From assembly GCF_011602485.2 (NCBI RefSeq), contig NZ_CP050022.2, positions 5,042,001-5,106,000 on the forward strand: a stretch of DNA of 64,000 bases. The letters run 5' to 3'. Source of the DNA: Bradyrhizobium sp. 1(2017) (GTDB lineage: Bacteria > Pseudomonadota > Alphaproteobacteria > Rhizobiales > Xanthobacteraceae). A program made the translations under genes and the position numbers. Positions 26,746 to 35,328 of this stretch are shown here, one piece after another (the first letter of the stretch is position 1; each line of letters begins with the position of its first letter). The notes under the pieces were generated by a model. It saw nothing but the letters and a program-made list of their open reading frames with translations, made no database searches and was not told the DNA's origin.

Positions 26746-26910
26746 ACGCGGCGACCACGACCTTGTAGCCGTTCAGCACCTGCCGATGCAAGCTGCAGTG
26801 CTCACCGAGTGCACCGTCGCGATAGGCGGCCGGCAGCCCGTGCGGTGGAGGAAAGCGAAGAGCGGCCTCTGGCGCGGTCGATCTCGAGGATCGCGGCGCT
26901 GTCGTGCTCA
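26746..26910 (-). pseudogene. degraded fragment of a PQQ-type sugar dehydrogenase
   Basis: On the minus strand, HDSAAILEIDRARG (26868-26909) and GLPAAYRDGALGEHCSLHRQ followed by VLNGYKVVV (26755-26841) match two separate parts of the dehydrogenase encoded at 23343-24679 (NRAAILEIDRSSG and [20 protein letters not shown] plus LNGYKVVFV). About 100 residues between them are missing, and they lie in different frames. It is a relic of a second copy. The rest of 26596-27155 shows no gene. Confidence 0.75.
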
Positions 26911-27155
26911 AGCGGACAATCGAAGTATCGATCATCCGTACAGCGGCATCAGGGGCAGCGGCAATTATAGCCAGCTAGCTGGACAAGCCGGAACACGGTG
27001 ACGCTAGCTCGTCCAGCAAACACGACTGACGGACCATTGATCTCGGATCTTGGCCCATCGAGACACATTGCGCTGCCGCACGAACCTGGTCGCTATAGGA
27101 GCATTGCGACATAGTCACCGGTCACGTAACGCTGCCAAGTTTGCAGGTATACGGC

Positions 27156-27515
27156 CTAGCAAACCCTCACAGTCACGTAGCTGTAACCATTCCATTGCTG
27201 CTGATAACAGGATGAACCGTACGCAGCGGCAGCTCCAAGCGCAGCACCCGCCGCCACACCGACAGCTGCGGCGCCCCAACGGGGACCGTAATAGCCTCCG
27301 CGATAGCCGCCACGATAATAGCGACCGCCGCCGGCCCAACGTGCTCCGCCGCCGTGCCAATGCGCACCACCGCCGTGGAAACGTGCGCCGCCCCCGTGGA
27401 AATGTGCACCGCCGCCATGGAATCCGCGGCCACCACGGGCGTCAGCCGCGCTGGGAATAGCAGTTGCGGCGGCAGCGACGAAACCGATCGCTAAGAGAAC
27501 CTTTGTTGGTCGCAT
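27156..27515 (-). CDS. exported Gly/His-rich repeat protein
   Basis: 119 residues from the ATG at 27515, after TAGGAG. A signal peptide (KVLLAIGFVAAAATAIPSAA) is followed by four GGGA(H/R)-type repeats such as FHGGGAHFHGGGARFHGGG, then RYYRGGYRGGYYGPRWG, a small-residue hydrophobic segment (AAVGVAAGAALGAAAAYG) and a Cys-containing end. Such proteins are common exported hypotheticals in Bradyrhizobium; the histidines could bind metal. The following 230 bp show nothing. Confidence 0.75.
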   Translation of the reverse strand: MRPTKVLLAIGFVAAAATAIPSAADARGGRGFHGGGAHFHGGGARFHGGGAHWHGGGARWAGGGRYYRGGYRGGYYGPRWGAAAVGVAAGAALGAAAAYGSSCYQQQWNGYSYVTVRVC

Positions 27516-27751
27516 CACAGTCTCCTACGGTTACAAGGAGAAGTAATTCACTATGACGTTATTTCGTTCCCGTGCGATTAGGCGGACCATGGGCGAGGCG
27601 ACGAAGACACCAACCAGTGGCGGCGTTGTGTCCCACCGGTGCGGACACCACGCATGAGGTCCCGGCCGCGTTCACGCGCGGAGAACGCCGTCAGGCCGGA
27701 GAGCCGCCCAACAACTCGAACGCTGCATTTGACGAGCGGATGCGCGCCGCC

Positions 27752-28447
27752 TCACACTTCCAGCCATTGCGCCCGAACGTCGCCGTTCGACTTCAGCTGC
27801 TCGGGCGTCCCTTCGAAGACCACGCGGCCGTGTCCCATGACGTAGACGCGGTTGGAGATCTTCATCGCAATCGACAGCTTCTGCTCGACGAGGAGAATCG
27901 CGACTCCGGCTTGTGCGATGCGCGCAATGAGATCGCCGACTTGCTGGACGATCAACGGGGCAAGACCTTCGGTCGGCTCGTCGATCATGATGAGATCAGG
28001 GTCGCCCATCAGGGTCCGGCAGGTCGTGAGCATCTGCTTCTCGCCGCCCGACAGCACCCCTGCGGGCGTGTCGGCCCGCGCGGCGAGATTCGGAAACATG
28101 TCGAGCATGTCCTGAAGCTGCCATTTGCCGGGCCGTCGCGTATCCTTGATGCCGAGGAGCAGATTCTGGCGAACCGTCAGACCCGGAAAGATGTCCCGAT
28201 GCTCCGGCACATAGCCGAGACCGAGACGCGCGATCCTGTGGCTGGGCAGCCCGGCGATGTCCTTGCCCTTGAAGCGGATCGTACCTTGCGGAGCAACCTC
28301 GCCCATGATCGCCTTGACCGTGGTCGAACGCCCGACACCGTTGCGGCCAAGCAGGCTCACGACCTCGCCCGCGGCCACGTCGAGGTCGACGCCCTGGAGA
28401 ATGTGGCTCTTGCCGTAGTAGGCGTGCAGGTCCCTGACCTCGAGCAT
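27752..28447 (-). CDS. livF: ABC transporter ATPase, LivF-like
   Basis: 231 residues. LivF features: AYYGKSHILQGVDLDVAAGE, Walker A region LLGRNGVGRSTTVKAIMG, signature AGVLSGGEKQMLTTCRTL, Walker B DLIMIDEPTEGLAP, and the switch His replaced by Gln in VAILLVEQKLSIAM. The Walker A lysine is arginine (codon CGT), which would weaken ATP binding unless this is a subfamily trait. Its ATG overlaps the stop of livG by one base. It is the last gene of a five-gene operon for branched-chain amino acid or related amide uptake. Confidence 0.9.
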   Translation of the reverse strand: MLEVRDLHAYYGKSHILQGVDLDVAAGEVVSLLGRNGVGRSTTVKAIMGEVAPQGTIRFKGKDIAGLPSHRIARLGLGYVPEHRDIFPGLTVRQNLLLGIKDTRRPGKWQLQDMLDMFPNLAARADTPAGVLSGGEKQMLTTCRTLMGDPDLIMIDEPTEGLAPLIVQQVGDLIARIAQAGVAILLVEQKLSIAMKISNRVYVMGHGRVVFEGTPEQLKSNGDVRAQWLEV

Positions 28448-29196
28448 CAGTGCGCTTCCTCGCCGAGATAGGCTTCCTTGACCTTCGGATCGCGCCGGAT
28501 CTCTTCCGGCGTGCCCGATGCGATGATGTGGCCGTAGACCAGCACGGAAATGCGATCGGCGAGTCCGAACACGACGCTCATGTCGTGCTCGACGATGACG
28601 AGGGTCTTGCCTTCCGTCAGCCGCCGGATCAGCGACACCGCACGATCGGTCTCGGCATGGCTCATGCCGGCGGTCGGCTCGTCCAGCATCACGACGGTGG
28701 CACCGCTGGCGATGGTGATCCCGATCTCGAGCTCGCGCTGCTCGGCGTAGGTCAGCAAGCCCGCCGGAACGTCGGACCGATGCGTCAGATGGATGTCGTC
28801 GAGGATCTGCGCGGTCCGCTCGCGCACCTCCGGCAGGCTGTCGACGTTCTTCCAGAAGGCGTAACGATGGCCCGTCGCCCACAGCACGGCACAACGGACG
28901 TTCTCCCAGACCGACATGCGCGAGAACACATTGGTGACCTGGAACGAGCGCGACAGGCCGCGCCGGTTGATCTCGAACGGCCTGAGCCCGGAGATCACAT
29001 CGCCATTCAGCCTCACCTCACCCGAGGTCGGCTTGATATGGCCGCTGATCAAGTTGAACGTCGTGGATTTGCCGGCGCCGTTCGGACCGATGATGGCGTG
29101 ACGTTCACCTTGCGCGACGCTGAGATTGAGATCGCGGATGATGCCGACATTGCCAAAGCGCTTTTCGACAGCGCGGACCTCGATGGCTGCTGTCAT
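28447..29196 (-). CDS. livG: ABC transporter ATPase, LivG-like
   Basis: 249 residues from the ATG at 29196. Walker A HAIIGPNGAGKSTTFNLISG is intact; the long LivG insertion includes LSRSFQVTNVFSRMSVWENV; Walker B is ATVVMLDEPTAGMSHAET; switch His is in LVIVEHDMSVVFGLADRISV. The ABC signature LLTYAEQRELEIGITIASG departs from the common LSYGxQR form. Partner of LivF in the ATPase heterodimer. Start overlaps livM by 4 bp. Confidence 0.93.
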   Translation of the reverse strand: MTAAIEVRAVEKRFGNVGIIRDLNLSVAQGERHAIIGPNGAGKSTTFNLISGHIKPTSGEVRLNGDVISGLRPFEINRRGLSRSFQVTNVFSRMSVWENVRCAVLWATGHRYAFWKNVDSLPEVRERTAQILDDIHLTHRSDVPAGLLTYAEQRELEIGITIASGATVVMLDEPTAGMSHAETDRAVSLIRRLTEGKTLVIVEHDMSVVFGLADRISVLVYGHIIASGTPEEIRRDPKVKEAYLGEEAH

Positions 29197-30491
29197 GCCA
29201 GGTACCCCCGGTCGCGCGCGACCGTCGCCGCACGGTCCCATGCAGCGGCGACTCGCCGCCAGCTCAGGCGCGCGACGAAGAAGCCGCCGAAGACGAGAAA
29301 CGCCGCGCTCGCCCATGTCACTGCCGAGCCGGGATTGAAGGCAATCCCGAACAGATGGATCGGATTGCTTTGACCGCCATGCGCCCGCGCGATCGATTCG
29401 ATCGTCAGGATCACGCCGCAAGCCAGCGCTATGGTTGGTACTGCTGCGACCAGGTAGGACGGAAGCAGCGTCAGTAGAGTTCCCGCGCGCGCCAGCGGCC
29501 GGTGCATCATGACCAGTCCGGCGATGCCGCCCGGCGACAGCATCACAATCCCGATGAAGATAATGCCGAAATAGAGCTGCCACACGCCGGTAACGCTGGT
29601 CAGCCCAAGCTGCAGATAGGTCACGAGGATCGCACCGAGGATCGGGCCAAAGAAGAAGGCAACGCCTCCGATGAAGGTCGAGAACAGCACGAGGCCGGAT
29701 TGGATCGCGCCGAGATAGGCGGAGTTGGCGATCTCGAAATTGATCGCAGCCAGTCCTCCCGCGACGCCGGCGAAAAATCCGGCAAAGCAGAAGGCGATGT
29801 AGCGGACCACGTGGGGATCGTAGCCGATGAACTGAACGCGCTCGGGATTGTCTCGCACCGCGTTGCTGATGCGCCCCAGCGGCGTCCGCGTCAGCGCGTA
29901 CATCGCAATCGCGGAGATCACCAGCCAGAACGCTATCAGATAATAGACCTGAAGCTGCGGACCGAACGTCCAGCCGAACATTTTCGGCAAAGCCGTGCGG
30001 TCGGTCGAGATCCCGGACTCACCGCCGAACACGGAACGCAAGATCAGCGAGGAGGATGCCACCAATTCGGCAATCCCGAGCGAGATCATCGAGAACACGG
30101 TGCCGGCCCGCTTTGTCATCACCCAGCCGATGATCATCGCGAAAACGAGACCGCCGAGCCCGCCGAACAGCGGGATGAACGGCAGCGGGATCGGCCAGCC
30201 GTGCGAGACCACCGCATTCATCATATGACAGGCCGCGAAGCCGCCAAGGCCGTAATGCACCGCATGGCCGAACGACAACAGTCCGGTCTGGCCGAGCAGG
30301 ATGTTGTAGGACAGTGCGAAGACGATCGCGATGCCGATCAGGCTGAAGGACGTCAGCGAGCCGCCGGAGGAGAAGATCATCGGGAGCACGATCAGCGCGG
30401 CGATGCCGACCAGCCAGACGCCGTAGAAGCGCAGGCCGTCGCCGGCGGGCTTGCCTGCAATCTTCGATGTCGAAGTCGTCGTGGCGTTCAT
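29193..30491 (-). CDS. livM: branched-chain amino acid ABC transporter permease, LivM-like
   Basis: 432 residues from the ATG at 30491. About ten membrane segments and the permease signature in the middle: YNILLGQTGLLSFGHAVHYG, later VRDNPERVQFIGYDPHVVRY and FFAGVAGGLAAINFEIANSA. The C-terminus is extended by about 100 residues with further hydrophobic segments, longer than typical LivM. Start overlaps livH by 4 bp, giving tightly coupled translation. Confidence 0.92.
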   Translation of the reverse strand: MNATTTSTSKIAGKPAGDGLRFYGVWLVGIAALIVLPMIFSSGGSLTSFSLIGIAIVFALSYNILLGQTGLLSFGHAVHYGLGGFAACHMMNAVVSHGWPIPLPFIPLFGGLGGLVFAMIIGWVMTKRAGTVFSMISLGIAELVASSSLILRSVFGGESGISTDRTALPKMFGWTFGPQLQVYYLIAFWLVISAIAMYALTRTPLGRISNAVRDNPERVQFIGYDPHVVRYIAFCFAGFFAGVAGGLAAINFEIANSAYLGAIQSGLVLFSTFIGGVAFFFGPILGAILVTYLQLGLTSVTGVWQLYFGIIFIGIVMLSPGGIAGLVMMHRPLARAGTLLTLLPSYLVAAVPTIALACGVILTIESIARAHGGQSNPIHLFGIAFNPGSAVTWASAAFLVFGGFFVARLSWRRVAAAWDRAATVARDRGYLA

Positions 30492-31435
30492 GATTCGCGC
30501 GTCCCCAACAGGCCCATGGGGCGTACGATCAGAATGATGACCAGCAGCAGATAGGGCACGATCGGCGCCACCTGCGCGATCGTGACGTTCCAGATGTCGG
30601 TGAGCACGGACGGCCCCGCCGACGGATCGAGCGGACCGAAGGCGCTGGCGAGCGAGCCGTTCAGCGCAACCGCAAAGGTCTGCACCAAACCAATGACGAG
30701 CGAGGCGATGAAGGCGCCCGGCAAGGAGCCAAGGCCGCCAAACACGATGACCACGAACAGGATCGGCCCCAGCGCCGCTGCCATATCGGACTGCGTCACC
30801 AAGGCCGGACCGGCGATCACGCCGGCAATTCCCGCCAGCGCGCTGCCGACGCCGAATACCAGCATGAATATGAGTCCGACATTGTGACCGAGATGCCCGA
30901 CCATGTGGGGATGCGTCAGCGCGGCCTGAACGATCAGGCCCACCCGCGTGCGCTTGAGCACGATCAGCAAAACGATGAAGATCAGAACCGACACCGCCAG
31001 CATGAAGATCTTGTAGGCGGGATAATTGGTCGAGAAGATCGTGAAGGCCGGAAAGTCGAGCAGCGCCGGCACGCGGTAGTCCACGGGGCTCCTGCCCCAC
31101 ATCATCGCCACGATTTCCTCGATCGCGAACGCGAGACCGAAGGTCAGGAGCAGTTCCGCAACATGGCCGTGCTTGTGCGTGTTGCGCAGGCCGTAGCGTT
31201 CGACCGCCATGCCGATCGCGCCGACCAGCAGCGGTGCCAGCAGCAGCGCCGGCCAGAAGCCGATCCATTTGGTAAGCTGAAAGCCGAAAAAGGCGCCGAG
31301 CATATAGAAGCTGGCATGGGCGAAGTTGAGCACGCCCATCATGCTGAAGATGACAGTCAGGCCGCTCGACAGCAAGAACAACAGCATGCCGAAAAGCAGG
31401 CCGTTCAGTGTCGATATAACGATCAGTTCAAGCAC
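30488..31435 (-). CDS. livH: branched-chain amino acid ABC transporter permease, LivH-like
   Basis: 315 residues if the GTG at 31435 is used, placed 9 bases after AGGGG; a GTG three codons upstream (31444) is the alternative. Eight or so membrane segments with VIFSMMGVLNFAHASFYMLG near the start and LIVQAALTHPHMVGHLGHNV in the central cytoplasmic loop, plus GGLGSLPGAFIASLVIGLVQ. Forms the transmembrane pore with LivM. Confidence 0.92.
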   Translation of the reverse strand: MLELIVISTLNGLLFGMLLFLLSSGLTVIFSMMGVLNFAHASFYMLGAFFGFQLTKWIGFWPALLLAPLLVGAIGMAVERYGLRNTHKHGHVAELLLTFGLAFAIEEIVAMMWGRSPVDYRVPALLDFPAFTIFSTNYPAYKIFMLAVSVLIFIVLLIVLKRTRVGLIVQAALTHPHMVGHLGHNVGLIFMLVFGVGSALAGIAGVIAGPALVTQSDMAAALGPILFVVIVFGGLGSLPGAFIASLVIGLVQTFAVALNGSLASAFGPLDPSAGPSVLTDIWNVTIAQVAPIVPYLLLVIILIVRPMGLLGTRES

Positions 31436-31550
31436 TGCATTCACACCCCTGGCCGGGACCGGAAAGGCCTCGGCAAATTCGTCGGCCCTCCATGCGAACC
31501 ACGATCTTTCCGCGGCCGTCATCGGCCGCGGAAAGGCAAGGCTTTACGGC

Positions 31551-32783
31551 TTACGGCCGGGTCATCTTGCAGGTGGTGGGGACCATCGTCTTGGATGTAT
31601 CGACCTTGGAAACCAAGTGCCATCCCCAGCCGGTGCCTTCCTCGTCGAAGGGCTCGTTTGCAGCGAGCTTGCCGAACGAGGAGATGTAGATCGGCTGGAA
31701 GAACTGGTGATCATCCTTGCGCATGACGCCCTCTCCACCATCCAGCACCTCGAATTTGAGATCCTCAAGGGCAGCGGCGACCTTCGCGGGGTCAAGCGAG
31801 TTGGCCTTCTCGGCAGCGGCCTTGAACATGCGCATCTCGTTGACCGCGCGCGGATACCACAGCGACATATTGACCTTGGCGCGGAAAGCCTTCTCGAAGT
31901 CCATCGCGGACTGGTGGCCCGAATTGGCAAAGCCCTCCGTGATCTGGAACACCTGATGGTCGAGACCGGTCTGCTTGATCGCGGTCGGGCCGCCGGCGCC
32001 GCCGGCGTAATAGGTGTACCAATTGACCTTCAGGCCAGCATCGGCAGCTGCCTTGAGCAGCAGTGCGATGTCCTGTCCCCAATTGCCGGTAACGACGCTA
32101 TCGGCGCCTGAAGCCTTGATCTTCGCGATGTAAGGCGAGAAGTCGGTGATCTTCAGCAGTGGATGCAGTTCGTCGCCGACGATCTGGATGTCTGGCCGCT
32201 TGGCGCCCAGCATCTTGCGCGCATCGGCGCGCACCGACTGGCCGAAGGAGTAGTCCTGGTTGATCAAGTACACTTTCTTGATCGCGGGGACATCTTTCAT
32301 ATAGCTGGTGAGCGCTTCCATCTTGATGTCCGAGCTGGCATCCCAGCGGAAATGCCAGTAGCTGCACTTTTCATTGGTCAGGCTCGGATCGACAGCGGCA
32401 TAGTTGAAGTAAAGGACTTCCTTGCCGGGATTGCGCGTGTTGTTCTTGCTGACGAAATCGGACAGCGCGGCGGCCACTGACGAGCCGTTGCCTTGCGTGA
32501 TGTAGCGGGCACCGGCGTCGATCGCCTTCTGCGCCTGCACCAGGCTTTCCTGCGGATTGGTCTTGTTGTCGAGGGGAAGAATCTCGATCTTGCGGCCCAG
32601 GATGCCGCCCTTGGCGTTGATCTCGTCGGCCAAATACTGGAACGTCTTCAAGCCGCCTTCACCGACGCTGGCGCCGCCGCCGGACAGTGGATCGATGTAG
32701 CCGATCTTGATGGTTTCCTGCGCGAATGCCGCTCCTCCGAACACCGTCAGCGCTGCCGCCGCAGCAATTACGAGCTTGTGCAT
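31551..32783 (-). CDS. livK: ABC transporter substrate-binding protein, LivK-like
   Basis: 410 residues from the ATG at 32783, after GGGAGAAGG. Signal peptide VIAAAAALTVFGGAAFAQ, then the mature start ETIKIGYIDPLSGGGASVGE of family 1 periplasmic-binding proteins. ITQGNGSSVAAALSDFV and DYSFGQSVRADARKML mark the two lobes. The ligand may be a branched-chain amino acid, an amide or an aromatic acid; sequence alone does not decide. First gene of the operon, with a promoter-like pair upstream. Confidence 0.92.
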   Translation of the reverse strand: MHKLVIAAAAALTVFGGAAFAQETIKIGYIDPLSGGGASVGEGGLKTFQYLADEINAKGGILGRKIEILPLDNKTNPQESLVQAQKAIDAGARYITQGNGSSVAAALSDFVSKNNTRNPGKEVLYFNYAAVDPSLTNEKCSYWHFRWDASSDIKMEALTSYMKDVPAIKKVYLINQDYSFGQSVRADARKMLGAKRPDIQIVGDELHPLLKITDFSPYIAKIKASGADSVVTGNWGQDIALLLKAAADAGLKVNWYTYYAGGAGGPTAIKQTGLDHQVFQITEGFANSGHQSAMDFEKAFRAKVNMSLWYPRAVNEMRMFKAAAEKANSLDPAKVAAALEDLKFEVLDGGEGVMRKDDHQFFQPIYISSFGKLAANEPFDEEGTGWGWHLVSKVDTSKTMVPTTCKMTRP

Positions 32784-32858
32784 CCTGACCTTCTCCCTTT
32801 GCATGTTCTTGTTCCTTGGCGATCGAAGCTGATTCAGAACGTCGGTCGCGCCACCTTC

Positions 32859-32886
32859 GCTATACCAATATTGAATACTGTGTAAA
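32859..32886 (-). promoter_or_regulatory. candidate promoter of the livK-F operon
   Basis: On the minus strand TTTACA and TATAGC are separated by 16 bases, in an AT-rich patch about 75 bp before the livK start. The whole 32784-33045 gap holds no gene. Confidence 0.5.
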
Positions 32887-33045
32887 GTTTTGGTGCAAGC
32901 CGTATTCCGCGATTGAACACGAAGATTGTCGCACCCCGGAAATTGAAATCGAGGTCAACTTTCGACGGCCCAGATGACCTTGGCGTACATCGACCTCCCC
33001 GGGTGCGATAGAGGGCGCGGAAATCCGGAACTCGGAATCTTCGCT

Positions 33046-34269
33046 TTAGGCGCGACGACGCGGCTTGAGGCCGCCGAGGAACAGCCGCGAAAAATGATCG
33101 GCAATCTGCATCGGTGACCAGCCCCGCACATCTCTGAACCAGATCGGGTACCAATGGCTCATACCAGTCAGAACACGTTCTGCGAAGTAGGTGTCGACGC
33201 TGCGGAAAAGTCCCTCGTCGATCCAGCGCTGATGGTTGTTCTGGTCCTGCCCGATGGTTGCGAGCACCTGCTTGACAAAGTGCTTCCGGTCAACGTCGCC
33301 GAGATAGTTGATGTTATGATAGGTCGCCTTGGGGCCGCAGGGGGTGTCGTGCAGCATCAACAACAGACGCACGCGCTGAACCATATGGTCGAACGCTCCA
33401 AGCTCCAGATCTTGCAGATGTTCCCGGATTCCTATCTCGCCAGCGAGTCCCCTTCGCAGGCAAGCCAGTAAGAGGCTCTCCTTTTCGCTGAAGTGATAGT
33501 AGATGCCGGCGCGGGTCATGCCAGCATCCGCCGCGATGCTCTCGAGAGACGTGCCGGACGCCCCCCTTCGATTGAAACTATCCGAGGCAATCGAGAGCAT
33601 CCTGTCCAGCTTTGCGGCGCGCTTGTTCAGTTTCGCGCGCGCCTGGAGAAAGGGTGCGAGGCTCGGCGGTTCAGGCATGTCCGGCAAAGCAATCTCACGC
33701 CGGTAAACCCCATGCGCGATGATGTCATCGATCGCATCAATCGCCTGCTGGCGTGTGTAATAGTCGCGCTCGGAGAGCCAGAACGGAACCCAGTCCAGGA
33801 TGGAGATGAGGGCGACGGCCGTGAGAAGCGGCTCGTCGCAGGCGATCGAGCCGTCAGCCACGCCTCGTTTCAGAATTTCGGCCAGCAGCGCGGCATTCTG
33901 CCAGCGCCTGGCATGGACATCATTGCTGTAAGACGCGGCCAGCGCATCGATATCGGTGAACAGGATCATGCGCTGGCGTTCAGGCCGCAGCCGGGCACGT
34001 ATGAAGCGTCTGACGACCTCGAGCCCGTCGATGCCGGGCTCAGCGGCGGTCTCGATTTCGTGTCTGTAGATGGCAAGGCCGCGCAGGTAGCAGTGGAAGA
34101 TCAGCTCGTCCTTGTCGCGGAAATAGTGGTACAGCGCTCCCGGCACCGCTCGAACTGACGCTGCGACCTGCTCCATCGTCACGTTCGCATAGCTGTGGCG
34201 GGCAAATAGCTTGGAAGCTGACACGAGGATTTCTTCAGCTCGGTCCGACAGGGCGGCGGGGACTTGCAA
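33046..34269 (-). CDS. TetR family regulator with two DNA-binding domains
   Basis: 407 residues, about twice the usual TetR length. HTH one: SASKLFARHSYANVTMEQVA with ALYHYFRDKDELIFHCY (residues 15-65). HTH two: SDSFNRRGASGTSLESIAAD with AGIYYHFSEKESLLLACLRR (about residues 230-275). Each is followed by a helical domain, so the protein is a tandem fusion of two TetR units. TTG start, with AGGAAGGA upstream. It is encoded just upstream of and in the same direction as the liv operon and probably controls it. Confidence 0.85.
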   Translation of the reverse strand: MQVPAALSDRAEEILVSASKLFARHSYANVTMEQVAASVRAVPGALYHYFRDKDELIFHCYLRGLAIYRHEIETAAEPGIDGLEVVRRFIRARLRPERQRMILFTDIDALAASYSNDVHARRWQNAALLAEILKRGVADGSIACDEPLLTAVALISILDWVPFWLSERDYYTRQQAIDAIDDIIAHGVYRREIALPDMPEPPSLAPFLQARAKLNKRAAKLDRMLSIASDSFNRRGASGTSLESIAADAGMTRAGIYYHFSEKESLLLACLRRGLAGEIGIREHLQDLELGAFDHMVQRVRLLLMLHDTPCGPKATYHNINYLGDVDRKHFVKQVLATIGQDQNNHQRWIDEGLFRSVDTYFAERVLTGMSHWYPIWFRDVRGWSPMQIADHFSRLFLGGLKPRRRA

Positions 34270-34464
34270 GCTCGAATATCCTTCCTGATCGTGGACGGAT
34301 TCATCCGCGTGAGATGTCCACCACCCGACGCCGGGGTATTGTTACTATCAGATCGGGAGTTCGGCCAGTATGGCCTGAGGGGGCGTGGCCTGTTCGCTGA
34401 AAGCACCGGCAAACGCGACGTATCGGAATGAAACGTCCTCGATACGCCAAGCCGTTGAAGGCAA

Positions 34465-34538
34465 TGGAGCGGGTGAAGGGAATCGAACCCTCGTATTCAG
34501 CTTGGAAGGCTGCTGCTCTACCATTGAGCTACACCCGC
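34465..34538 (-). tRNA. trnG: tRNA-Gly (UCC anticodon)
   Basis: 74 nt with encoded CCA. Acceptor GCGGGTG/CACCCGC, D-arm GCTC/GAGC, anticodon loop CTTCCAA with anticodon TCC, T-arm AGGGTTCGATTCCCT. Transcribed leftward. Confidence 0.96.
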
Positions 34539-34651
34539 GTAAGCCGCTCCCTAACACGGCCGGACGGCGGTCTCAACTGCCGCGACGACGGCCTTTTCGG
34601 CAGCTTGGCGGCCTGACGAACAGGCCCAGGTTCCGGCCGATCGGCCTCCCC

Positions 34652-34680
34652 TTAACAGCGGCGGCCTTACAGCCTATATT
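34652..34680 (+). promoter_or_regulatory. strong sigma70-type promoter of a short transcript
   Basis: TTAACA (34652-34657), a 17-base spacer and TATATT (34675-34680): each hexamer is one base from consensus with ideal spacing. Transcription should begin near 34687. Confidence 0.7.
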
Positions 34681-34715
34681 GAAATCTCCCGAAACCAACG
34701 AAAGGAGGTGATCCA

Positions 34716-34760
34716 GTGTCTTTTACCAAGCGCTGTCACCTCGCTGGGATCGCCCGCTAA
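34716..34760 (+). CDS. 14-residue putative leader peptide with exceptional Shine-Dalgarno
   Basis: The GTG at 34716 starts MSFTKRCHLAGIAR and stops at TAA. Just before it, GAAAGGAGGTGATCCAG (34700-34716) is complementary over 17 bases to the usual alphaproteobacterial 16S rRNA 3' end. GAGGTGA in this site (34705-34711) can pair with TCACCTC inside the reading frame (34736-34742), hiding the ribosome site. It is preceded by a near-consensus promoter and followed by a terminator. The unit looks like a regulatory small RNA with a translated leader peptide; what it regulates is unknown. Confidence 0.55.
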   Translation: MSFTKRCHLAGIAR

Positions 34761-34821
34761 GCTCTCGATAAAGGCTTGGCATCGGGGCGCTCTCAGCCCT
34801 GGACCAGCGAGCAAGAAATCG

Positions 34822-34859
34822 GGCGCGACGGGGCCTCCCCGCCGCGCCTTTTTCTTTTT
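34822..34859 (+). terminator. Rho-independent terminator of the short transcript
   Basis: GGCGCGACGGGG and CCCCGCCGCGCC form a 12-bp stem with one mismatch and a three-base loop, followed by TTTTTCTTTTT. Confidence 0.88.
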
Positions 34860-34934
34860 GGATTTGCCGTGATCGGAAGGCTGGCGACGGCTCGCCGGCT
34901 CAGTTCGTGCGAGACGATTTTTCCGGATCATGCT

Positions 34935-35132
34935 CTAGAAGCCGAAGATGCCGAACGCGCGCGGGCGCTTGCCGCGCCGGCTCTCCACGATCCGCTCGCC
35001 GCCGTTCTCGGCCGAGCTGCCGTAATAGCGGTGATGGCCGGTCTGGTCGTGCAGATCGGCCGGCTCGGATTGCCCCGCCCGCCGTGCGTCGCAGATGATC
35101 TTGCAAACGGTCTTGATGGTGTGACCCGACAT
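34935..35132 (-). CDS. small conserved hypothetical protein
   Basis: 65 residues from the ATG at 35132, five bases after GGAGG; upstream in-frame ATGs lack a ribosome site. Begins SGHTIKTVCKIICDARRAGQ and ends in a basic GKRPRAFGIFGF. No signal or membrane segment. The region right of its stop includes TTTTTCCGGATCATGCTC, a fragment of a common rhizobial repeat. Confidence 0.5.
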   Translation of the reverse strand: MSGHTIKTVCKIICDARRAGQSEPADLHDQTGHHRYYGSSAENGGERIVESRRGKRPRAFGIFGF

Positions 35133-35328
35133 TGCCGCCTCCAGCGGAAATCTTGTTGTTGTGGTCATCAGTCGCGACCGGTTCCGGCGGCGTTCACACG
35201 GCAAGGCCGCAATCGGGTTTCCGGACGGTTTCGTCGCTTGCCGGCCGTGCAATATTTTGCTTTCCGGATTGTCGGCACGAACCGCCGTGCTACGTCCTTG
35301 GGACCTGCGCAGAAGAAACGAGGTGCCG

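Noticed and set aside
34700..34716. Minus-strand match to the 3' end of 16S rRNA (CTGGATCACCTCCTTTC)
   Set aside because: The match stops after 17 bases on both sides; neighbouring sequence is not rRNA. It is better read as an extended Shine-Dalgarno on the plus strand.
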